Shown: piece by piece, positions 33,344-41,677 of the stretch
Position numbering within the stretch: the stretch's first letter is position 1
How the letters are laid out: the number at the start of each line of letters is the position of its first letter
Assembly (NCBI RefSeq): GCF_037095755.1
Contig: NZ_JBAWKJ010000003.1
Span: 1-64,000 of the forward strand
DNA from: Sphingopyxis sp. CCNWLW2
GTDB lineage: Bacteria > Pseudomonadota > Alphaproteobacteria > Sphingomonadales > Sphingomonadaceae
Direction of reading: 5' to 3'
Length of the DNA stretch: 64,000 bases
Notes under the pieces: model-generated
Database searches by the model: none
What the model saw: only the letters and a program-made list of their open reading frames with translations
What the model was told of the DNA's origin: nothing
Program-made: the position numbers and the translations under genes

Positions 33344-34612
33344 TCAAATTTGCTCCACCTTCAACGGCAGATGCTTGATCCCGTGGATGAAATTGGACCG
33401 CAGATAGCTGTGCTGCGCGGTCTGTTCGATCCGGCGCACGCGCAGCGCGAGTTCCTGCATCACGATCTTGACCTCCAGCTTGGCGAGCCACATGCCGAGG
33501 CAGATGTGCGGGCCACCCTGTCCGAACGATAGAAAGGGATTGCGCGGCCGCTTGAGGTCAATCGTGTAGGGATCGGGGATCGCGGTCTCGTCGCGGTTGC
33601 CCGACGCGAACCACAGCAGCACCTTGTCGCCCGCCTTCACCGATTTGCCGTGATAGTCGAAGTCGCGGGTCGCGGTACGGCGGAAATGCGTGGTCGGCGA
33701 CGCCCAGCGGATCATCTCGTCGGTGGCCTCGTCCCAATGGGCAAAGTCGCTACGCTGAATTTGGGCCAGCAGCGCGGGATCATTGGCCAGCGCGTGAAGC
33801 GTCGCGGAGAGGCTGTAGCGCGTCGTATCATTGCCCGCCGCGACCAGCAGGCAGAAGAAATTCTTGAACGCGTCGCGCGACATCCGCGTGCCGTGGCTCG
33901 TTTCATCCAGCACCAGGTTGAGGACACCGATCTGCTCGCCCGCGGCCATCCGGTCGAGCAGGCTGTCTGCGTAATCGAACAATTCGATCGCCGAGGGCGA
34001 GCGGAACGGAAGAAAGCGGTATGCGTCGGTATCGACCTTGTCGATCACGAAGTCGGTATAGTCGGGATCGGCGTTCGAGATCAGCGCGTCGCCCTTTTCG
34101 ACCAGCCAGGCGCCATCGGCTTCGGGCACGCCCATGATCTGCGCGAGCATCTGCATCGGCAGTTTGCGGGCGATCGCATCGACGGCATCGAACTCGCCCG
34201 CGCCGAGCGCGACGTCGAGAAGGTCGGTGACGATCTTGCGGATCTGGCCTTCGAACCCGGCGACGGTCGATCGCGAAAAAGCCTTGGCGACCAGAGCCCG
34301 GAAGGCGCGATGTTCGGGCGCGTCGGTTTCCTGGAAGGTCTTGCGGGCTTCGAATTCATCCGCAGTCTGATCCTCCATGCGGATGCCGCGGGCGGACGAC
34401 AGCAGGTCGGGCTGGCGATTGAGATCGAGCAGGTCGGCATGGCGCGTGACGTTCCAGAAACCGCGACTGCCATCGGCCATGTCGATCCAGGCCATCGGAT
34501 CCTCGCGGCGCAGCCGGTCGAAGGTCGCGCACGGCAGGCCTTCGTTGAAGGCGTCCTGCGACGAAAGGTCGACGAACGCATCGGTCGCCCTCGAGAAGGG
34601 ATAATCTACCAT
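33344..34612 (-). CDS. Cytochrome P450 monooxygenase
   Basis: 422 aa. The I-helix motif AAGNDTTRYS, the ExxR-type EMIRWASPTTHFRRT and the heme loop FGQGGPHICLGMWLAKLE with Cys371 are present. It has the AGNDTTR variant common in CYP-type steroid/aromatic hydroxylases of sphingomonads. ATG 34612 has only a weak upstream AGG. It opens the operon P450 - GS-like ligase - ALDH, and is divergent from an HpaD-like dioxygenase across 108 bp. In that setting it may oxidise the amine or its gamma-glutamyl conjugate (taking the place of an amine oxidase), or hydroxylate a ring before extradiol cleavage. Electron donor likely the ferredoxin at 26567. Confidence 0.93.
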   Translation of the reverse strand: MVDYPFSRATDAFVDLSSQDAFNEGLPCATFDRLRREDPMAWIDMADGSRGFWNVTRHADLLDLNRQPDLLSSARGIRMEDQTADEFEARKTFQETDAPEHRAFRALVAKAFSRSTVAGFEGQIRKIVTDLLDVALGAGEFDAVDAIARKLPMQMLAQIMGVPEADGAWLVEKGDALISNADPDYTDFVIDKVDTDAYRFLPFRSPSAIELFDYADSLLDRMAAGEQIGVLNLVLDETSHGTRMSRDAFKNFFCLLVAAGNDTTRYSLSATLHALANDPALLAQIQRSDFAHWDEATDEMIRWASPTTHFRRTATRDFDYHGKSVKAGDKVLLWFASGNRDETAIPDPYTIDLKRPRNPFLSFGQGGPHICLGMWLAKLEVKIVMQELALRVRRIEQTAQHSYLRSNFIHGIKHLPLKVEQI

Positions 34613-34645
34613 GAACAAAAGCCTATGCCGTGGCTTCGGGCGTGA

Positions 34646-34664
34646 CTTGGCCAAAACGGACAAG
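34646..34664. promoter_or_regulatory. GGCC dyad in the P450 / dioxygenase divergent promoter
   Basis: CTTGGCCAAAACGGACAAG has 7-bp arms with one mismatch around AAAAC. It lies 34 bp from the P450 start and 57 bp from the dioxygenase start and resembles the dyads at 26478 and 29281. Confidence 0.38.
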
Positions 34665-34720
34665 CTTGCCCGCGCCAAGTCCGCCATGGTCGTGATCGAA
34701 GGATTTTAAGGAGTTGGACA

Positions 34721-35578
34721 ATGGGTGAGATCGTCGGCGCCGCGCTGCTTGCGCATGCCCCCACCATCATGCTGCCGAAGGAAGTTCGCTATGAACTGAA
34801 CGAAGGCAAGGAGATCAGCCTGGTGCCGGGGCTGCATCGTTTCCGCGCGGAGGTGATGGAGGTGCTTCGACCCGACACGGTCATCCTGTTCGACAGTCAC
34901 TGGTTCACCACGGTCGAATTCTGTGTGACCGCGCACGACCGACGCGCCGGAAAATACACGTCGGACGAGCTGCCCCGCGGGATGAGCCAGATACCCTATG
35001 ATCTGAAGGGAAATCCCGATCTGGCGCGAAGCGTCGCCGCCCATGCGACCGCGTGCGGCGTGCGGACCAGCGCCATCGACGATCCTTATCTGCCGATCCA
35101 TTACCCCACGATCAACATCGCCGATTATCTGCACGGCGGCGAGGAATGGATCAGTGTGGGCTGTGCCCAGACGGGAGAAACGCCTGACTTTCTGAGGGTC
35201 GGCGAGGGGGTTGGCAAGGCGATCGCCGAATCCGACCGGCGCGTGCTGCTGATCGCCAGCGGGTCGATGAGCCATCGTTTCTGGCCGCTTTCCGAACTCG
35301 AGAAACACGAAGCGTCGGATCCGATCCACATTTCCCGACCCGAGGCACGCGAAGCGGATTATGAGCGGCTGGAATGGTTCCACAAGGGTGACCACGCTTC
35401 CGTAATCGATACAATGCCCGAGTTTCTGAAGCATGTCCCCGAGGCGCGCTTCGGTCATTATCTGATGATGGCCGGCGCCTGCGGCGGCCGCAACTGGACA
35501 TGGCCGGGCGTGCGCTATTCCGACTATGAAAATGCGACCGGCACCAGCCAGGTGCATGTCTATTTCGCACGGACCTGA
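34721..35578 (+). CDS. Class III extradiol ring-cleavage dioxygenase, HpaD-like
   Basis: 285 aa of the LigB superfamily. His12 in LLAHAPTIMLP, DSHW at 58-61 and the ASGSMSHRFW segment (about residues 185-195) match the homoprotocatechuate 2,3-dioxygenase (HpcB/HpaD) type in order, including the TSDELPRGMSQIPYDLKGNPDLA stretch after about residue 85 and the C-terminal GTSQVHVYF. The enzyme opens a catechol ring next to the hydroxyls using Fe(II) and O2, giving a semialdehyde. AAGGAG precedes the ATG. It is divergent from the P450 - GS-like - ALDH operon. HpaE-like and FAH-family genes nearby supply plausible following steps, though the substrate need not be homoprotocatechuate. Confidence 0.9.
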   Translation: MGEIVGAALLAHAPTIMLPKEVRYELNEGKEISLVPGLHRFRAEVMEVLRPDTVILFDSHWFTTVEFCVTAHDRRAGKYTSDELPRGMSQIPYDLKGNPDLARSVAAHATACGVRTSAIDDPYLPIHYPTINIADYLHGGEEWISVGCAQTGETPDFLRVGEGVGKAIAESDRRVLLIASGSMSHRFWPLSELEKHEASDPIHISRPEAREADYERLEWFHKGDHASVIDTMPEFLKHVPEARFGHYLMMAGACGGRNWTWPGVRYSDYENATGTSQVHVYFART

Positions 35579-35623
35579 GCCAAAGCCACCATCCTCATCT
35601 CTTCGCGGGGACGACTCGGAATA

Positions 35624-36469
35624 TCAGCCATCGCGTCCGAGAACACAGGTTTCGATCCAGTTGATGATCTCCAGCCGGCGCCTGCGATCGTCGGTGATGT
35701 CGGCATCGACGCCGAGTTGCCAGGCGAGGCCGGCATCGGCCGGGTCTGCGGCCAGCCCGGTCAGCCGCTTCACATAGTCGTCAAGCGACGCATGGTCGGC
35801 GAAGAAGCCCTGTTCGACCATATTGTCGGCATAGAGGGTGTAGAGCTGCACCAGCTGGGCGATGTCGAATTCGGGATGATATTGCACCGCCCAAACGTCC
35901 GATTTGCTGACGGGGATGATCGCTGCCTGGACAAGGCTGTGCTCGTTCGAGGCCAGCAAGGTCGCGCGATCGGGCAGCCGCGTGACCTCGTCATAATGGA
36001 TGCAGGGCGCATCGAATACGCCTCGCTTGCCAGCGAACATCGGATGGCCGCGCCCATCGTCGTTGAGCAGGATCTTGCGGGCAAAGCCGACCTCGCGCCC
36101 CTTGGCATTATATTCGACAAGCCCACCGGCCGCCATGACGGCGATCTGCAATCCCCAGCAACTGCCGAAAATCGGCAGCCCCGCCGCACCCGCCTCTGCT
36201 ACCAGCGCAATCTGGTTGGTGACGGCGAACTCCGGATCATAAGCGTGCAGCGACGACCCGGTGATGACCATGCCGTCATAGTCCAAAAGCGCGCGCCCTC
36301 CCGGTATCGCCCAATCTTCGTCCGCGGCGTTGACCACGTCCAGTTCCAGATCCGGAAAATGCGCCCGGATCGCGAGCGCGTAAATTTCCGAGGACGAACG
36401 GACGCCGAGTTCGGCTCCCGATTTTCGCTTGGAGGCGGTGTTGCCTTCCATCAGCAAGAGGCTTGGCAT
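35624..36469 (-). CDS. Class I glutamine amidotransferase-like hydrolase
   Basis: 281 aa. The catalytic triad is evident: nucleophile Cys104 in FGSCWGLQIAV, and His198/Glu200 in VQYHPEFD. There is no attached synthase domain, so it hydrolyses a gamma-glutamyl amide or delivers ammonia to a partner. ATG 36469 is used; an in-frame TTG lies 15 bp upstream. It follows an AraC regulator by 11 bp. With the GS-like ligase at 32004 it forms the pair seen in gamma-glutamylation pathways: PuuA/PuuD, and AtdA1/AtdA2 of aniline degradation, where the second protein is exactly a class I amidotransferase-like protein. A role in removing the glutamyl group is inferred. Confidence 0.88.
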   Translation of the reverse strand: MPSLLLMEGNTASKRKSGAELGVRSSSEIYALAIRAHFPDLELDVVNAADEDWAIPGGRALLDYDGMVITGSSLHAYDPEFAVTNQIALVAEAGAAGLPIFGSCWGLQIAVMAAGGLVEYNAKGREVGFARKILLNDDGRGHPMFAGKRGVFDAPCIHYDEVTRLPDRATLLASNEHSLVQAAIIPVSKSDVWAVQYHPEFDIAQLVQLYTLYADNMVEQGFFADHASLDDYVKRLTGLAADPADAGLAWQLGVDADITDDRRRRLEIINWIETCVLGRDG

Positions 36470-36480
36470 CGATATTGATC

Positions 36481-37491
36481 TCAATGTTTCGTGGCGGAAA
36501 GGGCGGCGCGGAATTTCTGGGGCGGCGTGCCCGCCCAGCGAGTGAAGGCCCGGGTGAAGGTCGAATGTTCGGCATAGCCCAACCGCAAGGCGATTTCGGC
36601 AATGGAGGCGCCGGGCCTGACCCGGAATTCCAGAACCGCCTGCCGCATCTTGCAGTCGTCGAGCAGGTGCTGAAACGATGTGGCCTCGTCCGCCAGACGC
36701 CGGCGCATCGTGCGGCTCGACATCCCGATTTCACGTGCCAGATGATCCTGGTTGATGTCGCCGTCTGACAGACGGGAGAAAATAATGCCGGCGAGCCTTT
36801 CGCGTGCCGGGCGTCGTCGGCGGCGCTCCGCGAGGCTGGACGAAAGCCGCTTGAGATCGCAGGGGCGGTCGAATTCGGGCATCGGGCGATCGAGCATCGC
36901 GACGGGCAGCCTGATGCTGTTGGCTTCGCATTCGAACTCGAGCTGACCTTGCCCCAGCTTCAACCCGGTGTCGCTTTTCCGGCATTCAAAGCCGAGTTCG
37001 ACGAATTCCATCGCCTCAGGAACCGCCATCTTCACGATCTTGGTGATGATGCCCAGGCTGAACAGCGCATCTTGGTGGCGCGGCCAGATCGACGGGTCGA
37101 GAATCCGGTACGATATGGTCGCCATTTCCGAAGTCGTTTCGAGGTTCAGCCGCGAGGCATCCTGAAGCAGTTCAAAATTATCGGTCAGGCGCCGTAGCCC
37201 TCCGCCCAGCGTTTTCGCGCTCAACACGGCCTCGCCCACTTCGCCCAGTTCGGCGAGATCATATTCCTCACCGATCAGCCAGCTGGCGCTCGCATCGGAC
37301 GAATGGTCGCCGACGAATTCGGCCATGCGGGTAAAATTGGTCAACGGGATCGTATCGCGGGCGCAATGCGCGGGGGCAGGGTCGATGCCCGCGGCAAGCA
37401 ACGCGTCGGGTGCATCGACACCGAAATCATGGATACGATCCATCCAGCCGCTCAGGACCGTCGTGCGTACTTCCGCCGTGCTCATAACCAT
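36481..37491 (-). CDS. AraC-family transcriptional regulator
   Basis: 336 aa. The N-terminal two-thirds is the Arabinose_bd-type effector domain (MDRIHDFGVDAPDALLAAGI onward) and the C-terminus (about 235-330) is the AraC double helix-turn-helix: HLAREIGMSSRTMRRRLADE and then IAEIALRLGYAEHSTFTRAF with the following WAGTPPQKFR. This layout (OruR/ArgR-like) is common for regulators of amine and aromatic catabolism. It is the first gene before the amidotransferase-like gene and is divergent from the MFS transporter - dehydrogenase - aminotransferase operon across 209 bp, so it probably controls both. Two starts are 6 bp apart (37491, 37485), and GGGGGA serves either. Confidence 0.93.
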   Translation of the reverse strand: MVMSTAEVRTTVLSGWMDRIHDFGVDAPDALLAAGIDPAPAHCARDTIPLTNFTRMAEFVGDHSSDASASWLIGEEYDLAELGEVGEAVLSAKTLGGGLRRLTDNFELLQDASRLNLETTSEMATISYRILDPSIWPRHQDALFSLGIITKIVKMAVPEAMEFVELGFECRKSDTGLKLGQGQLEFECEANSIRLPVAMLDRPMPEFDRPCDLKRLSSSLAERRRRRPARERLAGIIFSRLSDGDINQDHLAREIGMSSRTMRRRLADEATSFQHLLDDCKMRQAVLEFRVRPGASIAEIALRLGYAEHSTFTRAFTRWAGTPPQKFRAALSATKH

Positions 37492-37700
37492 ATCCCCCGA
37501 TATGCTCGCCGAATCATTTTATGTTCGACCTTCCACTGGCTATCGATCGAAACATGCCGAAGTATTGACCAATAGGGTCGCAAAATTGATCATAAAGATC
37601 ATCGGTTCCGCGAAGCTCGTCCGAGATTGTCCGAAGCTGCCAAGTGCCGGATGAGGAACCCACTTAACTGCCGATCGGGCCGGCGGGAGGGTCGCAGTCA

Positions 37701-38858
37701 ATGTCCTTTGAAATCGACGTCAACAGCAAGGCCTCTGTCCTGAGCGCGGTTTCGCTTGGCACGCTGGGGGTGCTTTCGTTCATCGTCCAGCCGGCGCTGG
37801 TCCAGGGGTTTGTGACGCATCTCGGGCTGACCGAGCCGCAGGCCGTCAATCTAGCCGGTCTGGAAATGCTGGGCGTGGCGATCGCGACGATCCTGCTGAC
37901 GCTGCCGATCAACCCCCTGAACTGGCGCCAGTCGCTGGCGGCGGGGCTGGCGCTGGCGATTATCGGCAACCTGGCCTCGGCGGCGTTGGTGGGAAGCGAG
38001 CAGCTCTGGATCGCGCGGCTGATCGCCGGCTTGGGGCACGGCGCGATCATCTCGCTCAGCTTTACCTTTGTCGGCCTGACCGCCCGGGTGGACCGCAATG
38101 TCGCCTGGTATCTTGTCGCGCTGCTCACCTATGGCGCGGCGGGATTGTGGCTGATGCCGGGCATCCTCGACAGCATCGGCATGGCGGGATTGTTCCTTGC
38201 CTTTGCGGTGCTGCTCACCGCAGGCTTTGCCACCCTGCGCCATATCCCCGCGTCCAGCGCCGCCCGTGTCGAGCCGAGCCCAACCGCGCGCCAGCTGGGC
38301 CTGGGGCTTCTGGCGGTCGGCCTCGCCGGGGTTCTAGCCTATAATATGGCGCAGGGGATCGCCTGGGCGATCCTGTTCCTGGTCGGCGTCGACGCCGGGA
38401 TTTCGGAAGGCGGGGTGGCCCAGGTGCTGTTCGTCTCGCAGCTGTTCGCCATCGTCGGCGCGCTCTGTTCGGTCTATCTGGCCGGACGTTTCGGCCGTCG
38501 GGCACCGATCGCGGTCGGCATCCTCGCCGGCGCCGTCTGCATTTCGCTGTTGCTGGACCGCCCTTCGTTTGCCGTCTTCCTCGTCGCGGTCTGTGGTTTC
38601 AATCTCCTCTGGAATTTCGTCCTACCGTTCATTCTGGGCGCGATCGGCGATTTTGACGAGAAGGGCCGGATGATGGGGCTGGCCATCGCGATGCAGATGA
38701 TCGGCCTTGGTGGCGGACCTTTGCTGGCGGCGCACCTGATCGGCGGCGGAAGCTATCGCCCCGCCGAACTCGCCTGCATCGGCTTTTTCCTGATCAGCTA
38801 TCTTCTTTTGACCATACCGATGCTGCGCCATCGGGCCTTGCTTGCGGAGCGCGCTTGA
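37701..38858 (+). CDS. MFS transporter
   Basis: 385 aa with about 12 hydrophobic helices and few charged residues. The segment GLGHGAIISLSF and the loop RFGRRAPIAVGIL (between TM8 and TM9) fit the major facilitator fold; the canonical TM2-3 motif is weak. It is likely an inner-membrane importer of the substrate of the adjacent amine pathway, or an exporter. The gene is first in the operon MFS - ALDH - aminotransferase; its stop is directly followed by the dehydrogenase start (1 bp apart). It is divergent from the AraC regulator. Substrate direction is not deducible. Confidence 0.88.
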   Translation: MSFEIDVNSKASVLSAVSLGTLGVLSFIVQPALVQGFVTHLGLTEPQAVNLAGLEMLGVAIATILLTLPINPLNWRQSLAAGLALAIIGNLASAALVGSEQLWIARLIAGLGHGAIISLSFTFVGLTARVDRNVAWYLVALLTYGAAGLWLMPGILDSIGMAGLFLAFAVLLTAGFATLRHIPASSAARVEPSPTARQLGLGLLAVGLAGVLAYNMAQGIAWAILFLVGVDAGISEGGVAQVLFVSQLFAIVGALCSVYLAGRFGRRAPIAVGILAGAVCISLLLDRPSFAVFLVAVCGFNLLWNFVLPFILGAIGDFDEKGRMMGLAIAMQMIGLGGGPLLAAHLIGGGSYRPAELACIGFFLISYLLLTIPMLRHRALLAERA

Positions 38859-38859
38859 A

Positions 38860-40293
38860 ATGCCGGATACGCTTTGGAAACTGATGCAGCGCTTTCTGGA
38901 CGACGCGCACGGCATGGCGGTCTTCAACCCGGCGACGGGGGAGAGGCTGGCGGCGGTGCGTAGCTATTCGATCGATGAGATCGATGCGATCGTCGCGCGG
39001 GCGGAGCGGGCGCGGAGGGATTGGGCGGCCTTGACCGCCAAGGTGCGCGCCGAACGGCTGCGCGACTGGTTCGTGCAGATCGTCGCCCATCGCGACCTGC
39101 TCGCGGCGCTTTGCACCGCCGAGTGCGGAAAGCCGCTTGCCGAGTCCCTCGGCGAGGTTGCCTATGCCGCCAGCTTCATCGAATGGTTCGCCGAAGAGGG
39201 CAAGCGCGCCTACGGCGAAACGATCCCCACCTTCGCCGCGGGCAAGGCGGTGATGACAGTCAAGGAACCGGTCGGGACCTGCACGGCGATCACGCCGTGG
39301 AATTTCCCCCTGGCGATGATCACCCGCAAGGTCGGGCCGGCGCTCGCGGCGGGATGCGCGATGATCGTGAAGCCCGCCGAAGCGACGCCGCTATCCGCAC
39401 TCGCGCTCGAAGCGCTGGCGGCGCAGGCGCGGATCCCGCCGGACATCTTTCGCGTGGTGCCGTCGTCGGCACCTGCCGAAGTCGGCAAGCTCTTCTGCTC
39501 GCACCCGCTGATCCGCAAGATCAGCTTCACCGGATCGACGCCTGTCGGCAAGCAGCTGCTCGCCCAGGCGGCCGGCACGGTGAAGCGCGTCAGCATGGAA
39601 CTGGGCGGCAACGCCCCATTCATCGTCTTCGACGACGCCGACCTCGACGCCGCGGTTGACGGCCTGATGCTGTCCAAGTTCCGCAACGCCGGGCAGACAT
39701 GCGTGTGCGCCAATCGCGTGCTGGTCCAGGACGCGGTGCATGATGCGTTCGTCGCAAAGCTGGTCGACCGGGTCACCAAGCTGAAGGTCGGCAACGGGGC
39801 GGAGAAAGGCGTCGAGATCGGCCCGCTGATCGACGACCGCGCGATGGCGAAAGTTACGGCGCTCGCGGCGGACGCAGTGTCGGTGGGGGCCGTCGTCGCG
39901 TGTGGCGGCGAACGCCATGATGCGGGCGCGCGTTTCTTCGCACCGACCGTGCTGACCGGCGTCACGCAGGACATGCCGATCGCACAGACGGAAATTTTCG
40001 GCCCGATCGCGCCCGTCATCCGTTTTTCCGACGAAGCGGAAGCGATCCGGCTGGCGAACGATACGCCGTTCGGCCTCGCCGCCTATTTCTACGCGCGCGA
40101 CGTTGGCCGCGTCTGGCGCGTCACGAACGCGCTCGAATATGGCATGGTCGCGGCCAATGAGGGGGCACTGTCCACTGAAATCGCGCCGTTTGGCGGCGTG
40201 AAGGAATCCGGCCTCGGCCGCGAAGGATCGCGCCACGGCCTCGATGAATATCTCGAACTCAAATATGCATTGATTGGAGGATTATCCGCATGA
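38860..40293 (+). CDS. Aldehyde dehydrogenase, succinate-semialdehyde dehydrogenase type
   Basis: 477 aa. Catalytic Asn148 (TPWNFPLAMI), Glu247 (MELGGNAPFIVF) and Cys281 (NAGQTCVCANRVLV) are present. NAGQTCVCANR and ELGGNAPFIVFDDADLD are signature sequences of the GabD subfamily of succinate-semialdehyde dehydrogenase, including the second cysteine (Cys283) that can form a redox-sensitive disulphide. The expected reaction is semialdehyde to dicarboxylate with NADP+. It overlaps the aminotransferase start by 4 bp (ATGA); together they would convert GABA or a homologous omega-amino acid to succinate or a related acid. It is placed 1 bp after the transporter gene. Glutarate-semialdehyde is an alternative substrate. 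Confidence 0.93.
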   Translation: MPDTLWKLMQRFLDDAHGMAVFNPATGERLAAVRSYSIDEIDAIVARAERARRDWAALTAKVRAERLRDWFVQIVAHRDLLAALCTAECGKPLAESLGEVAYAASFIEWFAEEGKRAYGETIPTFAAGKAVMTVKEPVGTCTAITPWNFPLAMITRKVGPALAAGCAMIVKPAEATPLSALALEALAAQARIPPDIFRVVPSSAPAEVGKLFCSHPLIRKISFTGSTPVGKQLLAQAAGTVKRVSMELGGNAPFIVFDDADLDAAVDGLMLSKFRNAGQTCVCANRVLVQDAVHDAFVAKLVDRVTKLKVGNGAEKGVEIGPLIDDRAMAKVTALAADAVSVGAVVACGGERHDAGARFFAPTVLTGVTQDMPIAQTEIFGPIAPVIRFSDEAEAIRLANDTPFGLAAYFYARDVGRVWRVTNALEYGMVAANEGALSTEIAPFGGVKESGLGREGSRHGLDEYLELKYALIGGLSA

Positions 40294-41588
40294 CCACCAA
40301 CGCGGAACTGTGGAATCGCCGCGAAGCCGCCGTGCCGCGCGGCGTAACGTCGATGCACCAGCGGTTTTTCGCGCGCGGCGCCAATGCCGAGGCTTTCGAC
40401 GCGGAGGGCAATCGCTACATCGATCTCGCGACCGGCATCGCCGTGTGCAACACCGGCCATGGCGATCCGCGCATCATCGCGGCGGTCAAACGCCAGCTCG
40501 ACGCCTTTTCGCACTGCTCGTTTCAGGTCACACCATATGAAAACTACATCGCGCTCGCCGAACAGCTGAACGCGATCGCGCCGATCGCGGGCGACGCCAA
40601 GACGATCTTTTTCACGACCGGGGCCGAGGCGCTGGAAAATGCGGTGAAGATCGCGCGCGCCCACACCGGACGGCGGGGCATTGTCACGTTCCAGGGCGGC
40701 TATCACGGCCGCACCCTCCTGACGCTGGCGATGACAGGGAAAGTCTTGCCCTATAAGGCGAAGTTCGGCCCGATGCCGACCGACGTGTTCCACACCCGTT
40801 TCCCGATCCCCTATCACAGCTTTTCGGACGAACAGGCGATCGAAGGGCTCCACAACCTGTTCGCATCGTCGATCGAGCCATCCGCCGTCGCGGCCATCGT
40901 GCTCGAACCGGTGCTTGGCGAGGGCGGTTTCTACACGGCGTCCTACGCCTTTTTCAAAGCGCTGCGCGCGCTCTGCGACGCGCACGGCATCCTTTTGATC
41001 GCCGATGAAGTCCAGACCGGTTTTGCGCGCACCGGGCGGATGTTCGCGATGGACTGGGTGCGCGAGGCCAATGGCGTGACCCCCGACATGATGACGGTAG
41101 CCAAGGCGATGGCGGGCGGTTTTCCGGTCTCGGGCGTCATTGGCCGCGCCGATGTCATGGACGCGCCCGACCCCGGCGGATTGGGCGGGACCTATGGCGG
41201 GTCGCCGCTGGGCTGCGCCGCCGGCCTCGAAGTGCTGAAGATCATCGAGAGCGACAATCTGTGCGACCGCGCGGTGATGATCGGAAACCGCATCAAGGAA
41301 CGGCTGCGCGCGATCGCGCAGAGCGGCCTGGACATGATCGGCGACGTTCGCGGTCCCGGCGCGATGATCGCGATGGAGCTGGTGCAGGACCGCGATCCGG
41401 CCCGGCCCGATCCGGACATGGCGAAAGCGGTGGTGCAGGAAGGCGCGAGGGAAGGGCTGCTGATGCTGTCCTGCGGCCTGCGCGGTAATGTCGTCCGCTT
41501 CCTGCCCGCGCTGTCCGCGAGCGACGCGATTATCGACGAAGCGCTGGGCAAGCTCGAAATCCTATTGCGCCGCCTGTCGCCGGATTGA
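40290..41588 (+). CDS. Class III aminotransferase, 4-aminobutyrate type
   Basis: 432 aa. PLP lysine Lys272 in TVAKAMAGGFPVSG, the IADEVQTGFARTGRMFA motif (Asp239, Gln242), FFTTGAEALENAVKIAR and GGYHGRT are all in place. IADEVQTGF and the preceding EPVLGEGG are typical of GABA/5-aminovalerate aminotransferases (GabT, PuuE). It moves the amino group of an omega-amino acid to 2-oxoglutarate, giving a semialdehyde for the coupled dehydrogenase (4-bp overlap). It ends the operon MFS - dehydrogenase - aminotransferase; the TonB receptor that follows 89 bp later may be co-transcribed. The acceptor and exact amine substrate are inferred from family only. Confidence 0.93.
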   Translation: MTTNAELWNRREAAVPRGVTSMHQRFFARGANAEAFDAEGNRYIDLATGIAVCNTGHGDPRIIAAVKRQLDAFSHCSFQVTPYENYIALAEQLNAIAPIAGDAKTIFFTTGAEALENAVKIARAHTGRRGIVTFQGGYHGRTLLTLAMTGKVLPYKAKFGPMPTDVFHTRFPIPYHSFSDEQAIEGLHNLFASSIEPSAVAAIVLEPVLGEGGFYTASYAFFKALRALCDAHGILLIADEVQTGFARTGRMFAMDWVREANGVTPDMMTVAKAMAGGFPVSGVIGRADVMDAPDPGGLGGTYGGSPLGCAAGLEVLKIIESDNLCDRAVMIGNRIKERLRAIAQSGLDMIGDVRGPGAMIAMELVQDRDPARPDPDMAKAVVQEGAREGLLMLSCGLRGNVVRFLPALSASDAIIDEALGKLEILLRRLSPD

Positions 41589-41677
41589 CCGCATCGGCAA
41601 AGCACGCGCGGAAGCGGTGTTTCATGATCTCCTGACCATCGGCGTCATAAGGCCGAGGTCCGGAGGAGAATAGGCCG

